Below, piece by piece: positions 62,012-64,000 of a DNA stretch of 64,000 bases (positions are counted from its first letter, which is position 1; every line of letters starts with the position of its first letter). This DNA comes from Tetranychus cinnabarinus (taxonomy: Eukaryota > Arthropoda > Arachnida > Trombidiformes > Tetranychidae). The translations under genes and the position numbers were made by a program. The stretch covers positions 3,285,501 to 3,349,500 of the forward strand of contig WHVY01000008.1 of NCBI GenBank assembly GCA_022266195.1, read 5' to 3'. Below the pieces are notes generated by a model. The model was not told where the DNA came from, did no database searches, and worked only from the letters and a program-made list of their open reading frames with translations.

Positions 62012-64000
62012 GATATTAATAATTTATCTGTTGGATGGACAGCACAAAGTTGTTAATCACAATTAACTTTATGCTCTTTGCTTCACTCAACTTTTAATAA
62101 TTTTGTCAACTTAACCATGTTTACCGTTTCAAGCTCACAGGTTATACAGCTAATAACAGTGATGATGATATGATGAGCAAAAAAGATGGAAAGGAAAAGT
62201 TTGTTTTTTTGTTCTTCTTTCCCTTTTCCATCTCATTTTCACTCCCAGCTTATCATCTTTGCGCTCTATTCTGTCAGTTTAACTTGCTTCTGTTATTATT
62301 TTGCCATTTGTTATTTGCGCAGTCAATATATTGTGATACAAGCTAATTTAATGATAAATCAAATGCGCAGGTTTTCACTGGCATTATAAACATATCAAAC
62401 GTTATATCAGTTAAAGCGATCAGTAGATCATCATTTCAATTTGTTCATTATTTTGTCTCAACTTTTTCTTTTTCAGTGAAGATGATTAAATTTCAAGGAT
62501 TGACTCGACTAATTGTTTACGATATTGAAACGACATTTGCATGTAAATTCATCTCAAAGCCTGGAGTTGCTTAGACAATTGAATTTCAATGATATTTCAT
62601 CGATAGTTTCACAGTTTTCGCATTCAACAGGCGAATGTAAATTTCTGTGTCTTTTGATTTCTTTATTCAGTTCAATGCTTTACATAAATATTTATTTCTA
62701 AATTGAATATCAAATCCTTTGTTTTATTCAGTTCAAGAGTTTGATTGGCATCGTGTTAAGGTTGATATTACAGGTTAAATAGACAAATTGACTTTGAAAT
62801 AAACATTTTACAATTCTTATAATTTATCTCATTTTGCTCATGAAATTCAATCCAGACTTAATGTAATATTGAATTCTCTTAGATTCTGTCACGCTTTTCA
62901 CTTGAAAATGTTAAGTTCATTTTATAACATGTTTCCATTTCTTTTGTAATTTGTTTGGAAAGCAATTAACAAGCTATTCTGGTCAAATGAAACTTCGATT
63001 GGTCAAATTATATAAATAAAGCAATATTGATCGACATTTTGTTATTGAGATTATTGCGACGATAATTATTATATTGCATTATTGTGCGATAATCTATTCA
63101 TAATCATCCCTGTAGGTAACAGTAAATCCTTTAGTTGATGAAGTTTACCAATTTCTAGAGCTTGAGGTTCATTAATATTTTCAATTCTTTGAGCTGAATA
63201 ATCTCTTGTTTGCCTCAGATTAACGTGCAATATCAGTAATCGTGAATTAATTTGTGATGCTTTTGAGTTCATTTTACGGTAAAACAAATATTGTTAGTTG
63301 GAATCAGACACATTTAGTTTGATTGAGTACTAAAATTTGCTCAATTATGGTCATAAGTTACTGGCTAAGGCTCATTTAATGTGCCAACTTCAGCTTTTTT
63401 GCCAAAGTAATGTGACAAAATTTTTGGGTTTGTTTGTTTCTTTTGAGATTCACCTCATTACAACCCAAATTGTGTTCAAGAGTTAGATTGGCATCAAGTT
63501 GACTGGTGAACTTGCCAGACATTTCACTAATCGTTAACATTGATACTGTTTTTGAACAACTAACAGCTTAATTCACATTGTCTGAGGCAGTTTCGAGAAG
63601 CTTGCAATATTGGAATCGTCAATTGATTTGATTTTCCCAACGTTCTCTGGAAGTACTTAAGAGTACTTGTCTAAGCTCATTGCAATAGCTTCTGATCCCG
63701 ATCGAAGAGTAAAGAAGCTCCTTTACTCTTTGACATAATGTAATGTAAGCCATGTATCAAACCTTATGATGAGCTGTGTAAGACTCGCTAAAAATACTTT
63801 TCAAGTCACAAAAACCTTTCAACGAAACTCGAATCACTATTTCGTGTTTCATTTATTCTGATCTCAATGTATTCTTTGTTTATTATGTCTATGTTTTGTC
63901 GAGTTTCTTTATGACATAAGAATAAAAAAGTATCTCTTGCTATTCATTTTCATCGTAACACAGAAACAATAGCAAACAATGATTGTAATTGGATGATAAA
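62012..64000. other. upstream region of the tetraspan gene
   Basis: Includes the promoter side of the tetraspan gene. A minus-strand frame with an internal ATG at 63272 is open for about 68 codons to 63069, with no recognised motif. A possible retroelement relic is at 63592-63740. Confidence 0.5.
63592..63740 (+). pseudogene. possible decayed BEL/Pao-type retrotransposon gag fragment
   Basis: One frame reads LIFPTFSGS, a stop, then EYLSKLI and ASDPDRRVKKLLYSLT before another stop. The order P-x-FSG, Y-L, S-D-P-x-x-R, L-L-x-x-x-x-G is that of the conserved gag core of BEL/Pao elements. The internal stops and shortened spacing show decay. The rest of the element, if any, would lie beyond the right edge or is lost. 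Confidence 0.35.

Overview
The window is AT-rich (about 70% by eye) nuclear DNA of a eukaryote with GT-AG introns. Protein content points to an arthropod: an A-type muscarinic acetylcholine receptor of the arthropod pattern and an arthropod-style four-helix membrane protein. The mixture of introns of about 70-120 bp in the housekeeping genes with low GC and one TTAGG-type tract would fit an acariform (spider-mite-like) genome, but the species call is inference. Most real genes are split, so I rebuilt them by matching conserved residues, splice sites and intron phase; every join reported is phase-consistent.

Layout from left to right. 1-8506: the first three coding exons of a muscarinic receptor gene on the minus strand; its later part (TM4 onward) was not found here and probably lies left of the window. 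Its 2.8-kb second intron holds a 524-bp foldback (MITE-like) element. 8507-13820: noncoding. 13821-16493 (minus): a complete seven-exon Ariadne-1 RBR ubiquitin ligase gene. A 497-bp divergent promoter region separates it from 16991-18590 (plus), a complete four-exon enolase gene. 18591-23587: a repeat-rich noncoding block with a second foldback element and a possible Tc1-like relic. 23588-24102 (minus): a two-exon gene for a secreted eight-cysteine peptide.

25736-28760: a tandem duplication, each copy carrying one small single-exon gene for a CX2CX17CX2C zinc-ribbon-like protein. The two coding regions differ at roughly 29% of bases, mostly by amino-acid changes, whereas about 145 bp of their 3' flank is free of substitutions. 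This is the most unusual feature of the window.

29723-51382 (minus): a four-exon gene with a 16-kb intron, coding for a 417-residue protein with an RVSF (PP1-docking-like) motif and a C-terminal polybasic, cysteine-rich CaaX box; I do not recognise its family. 52683-62011 (minus): a seven-exon gene for a 204-residue tetraspan membrane protein with an 8.3-kb first intron. 62012-64000: noncoding, with a possible decayed retrotransposon gag fragment near the right edge. The genes look like independent nuclear genes; there is no operon and no evidence of a shared pathway.
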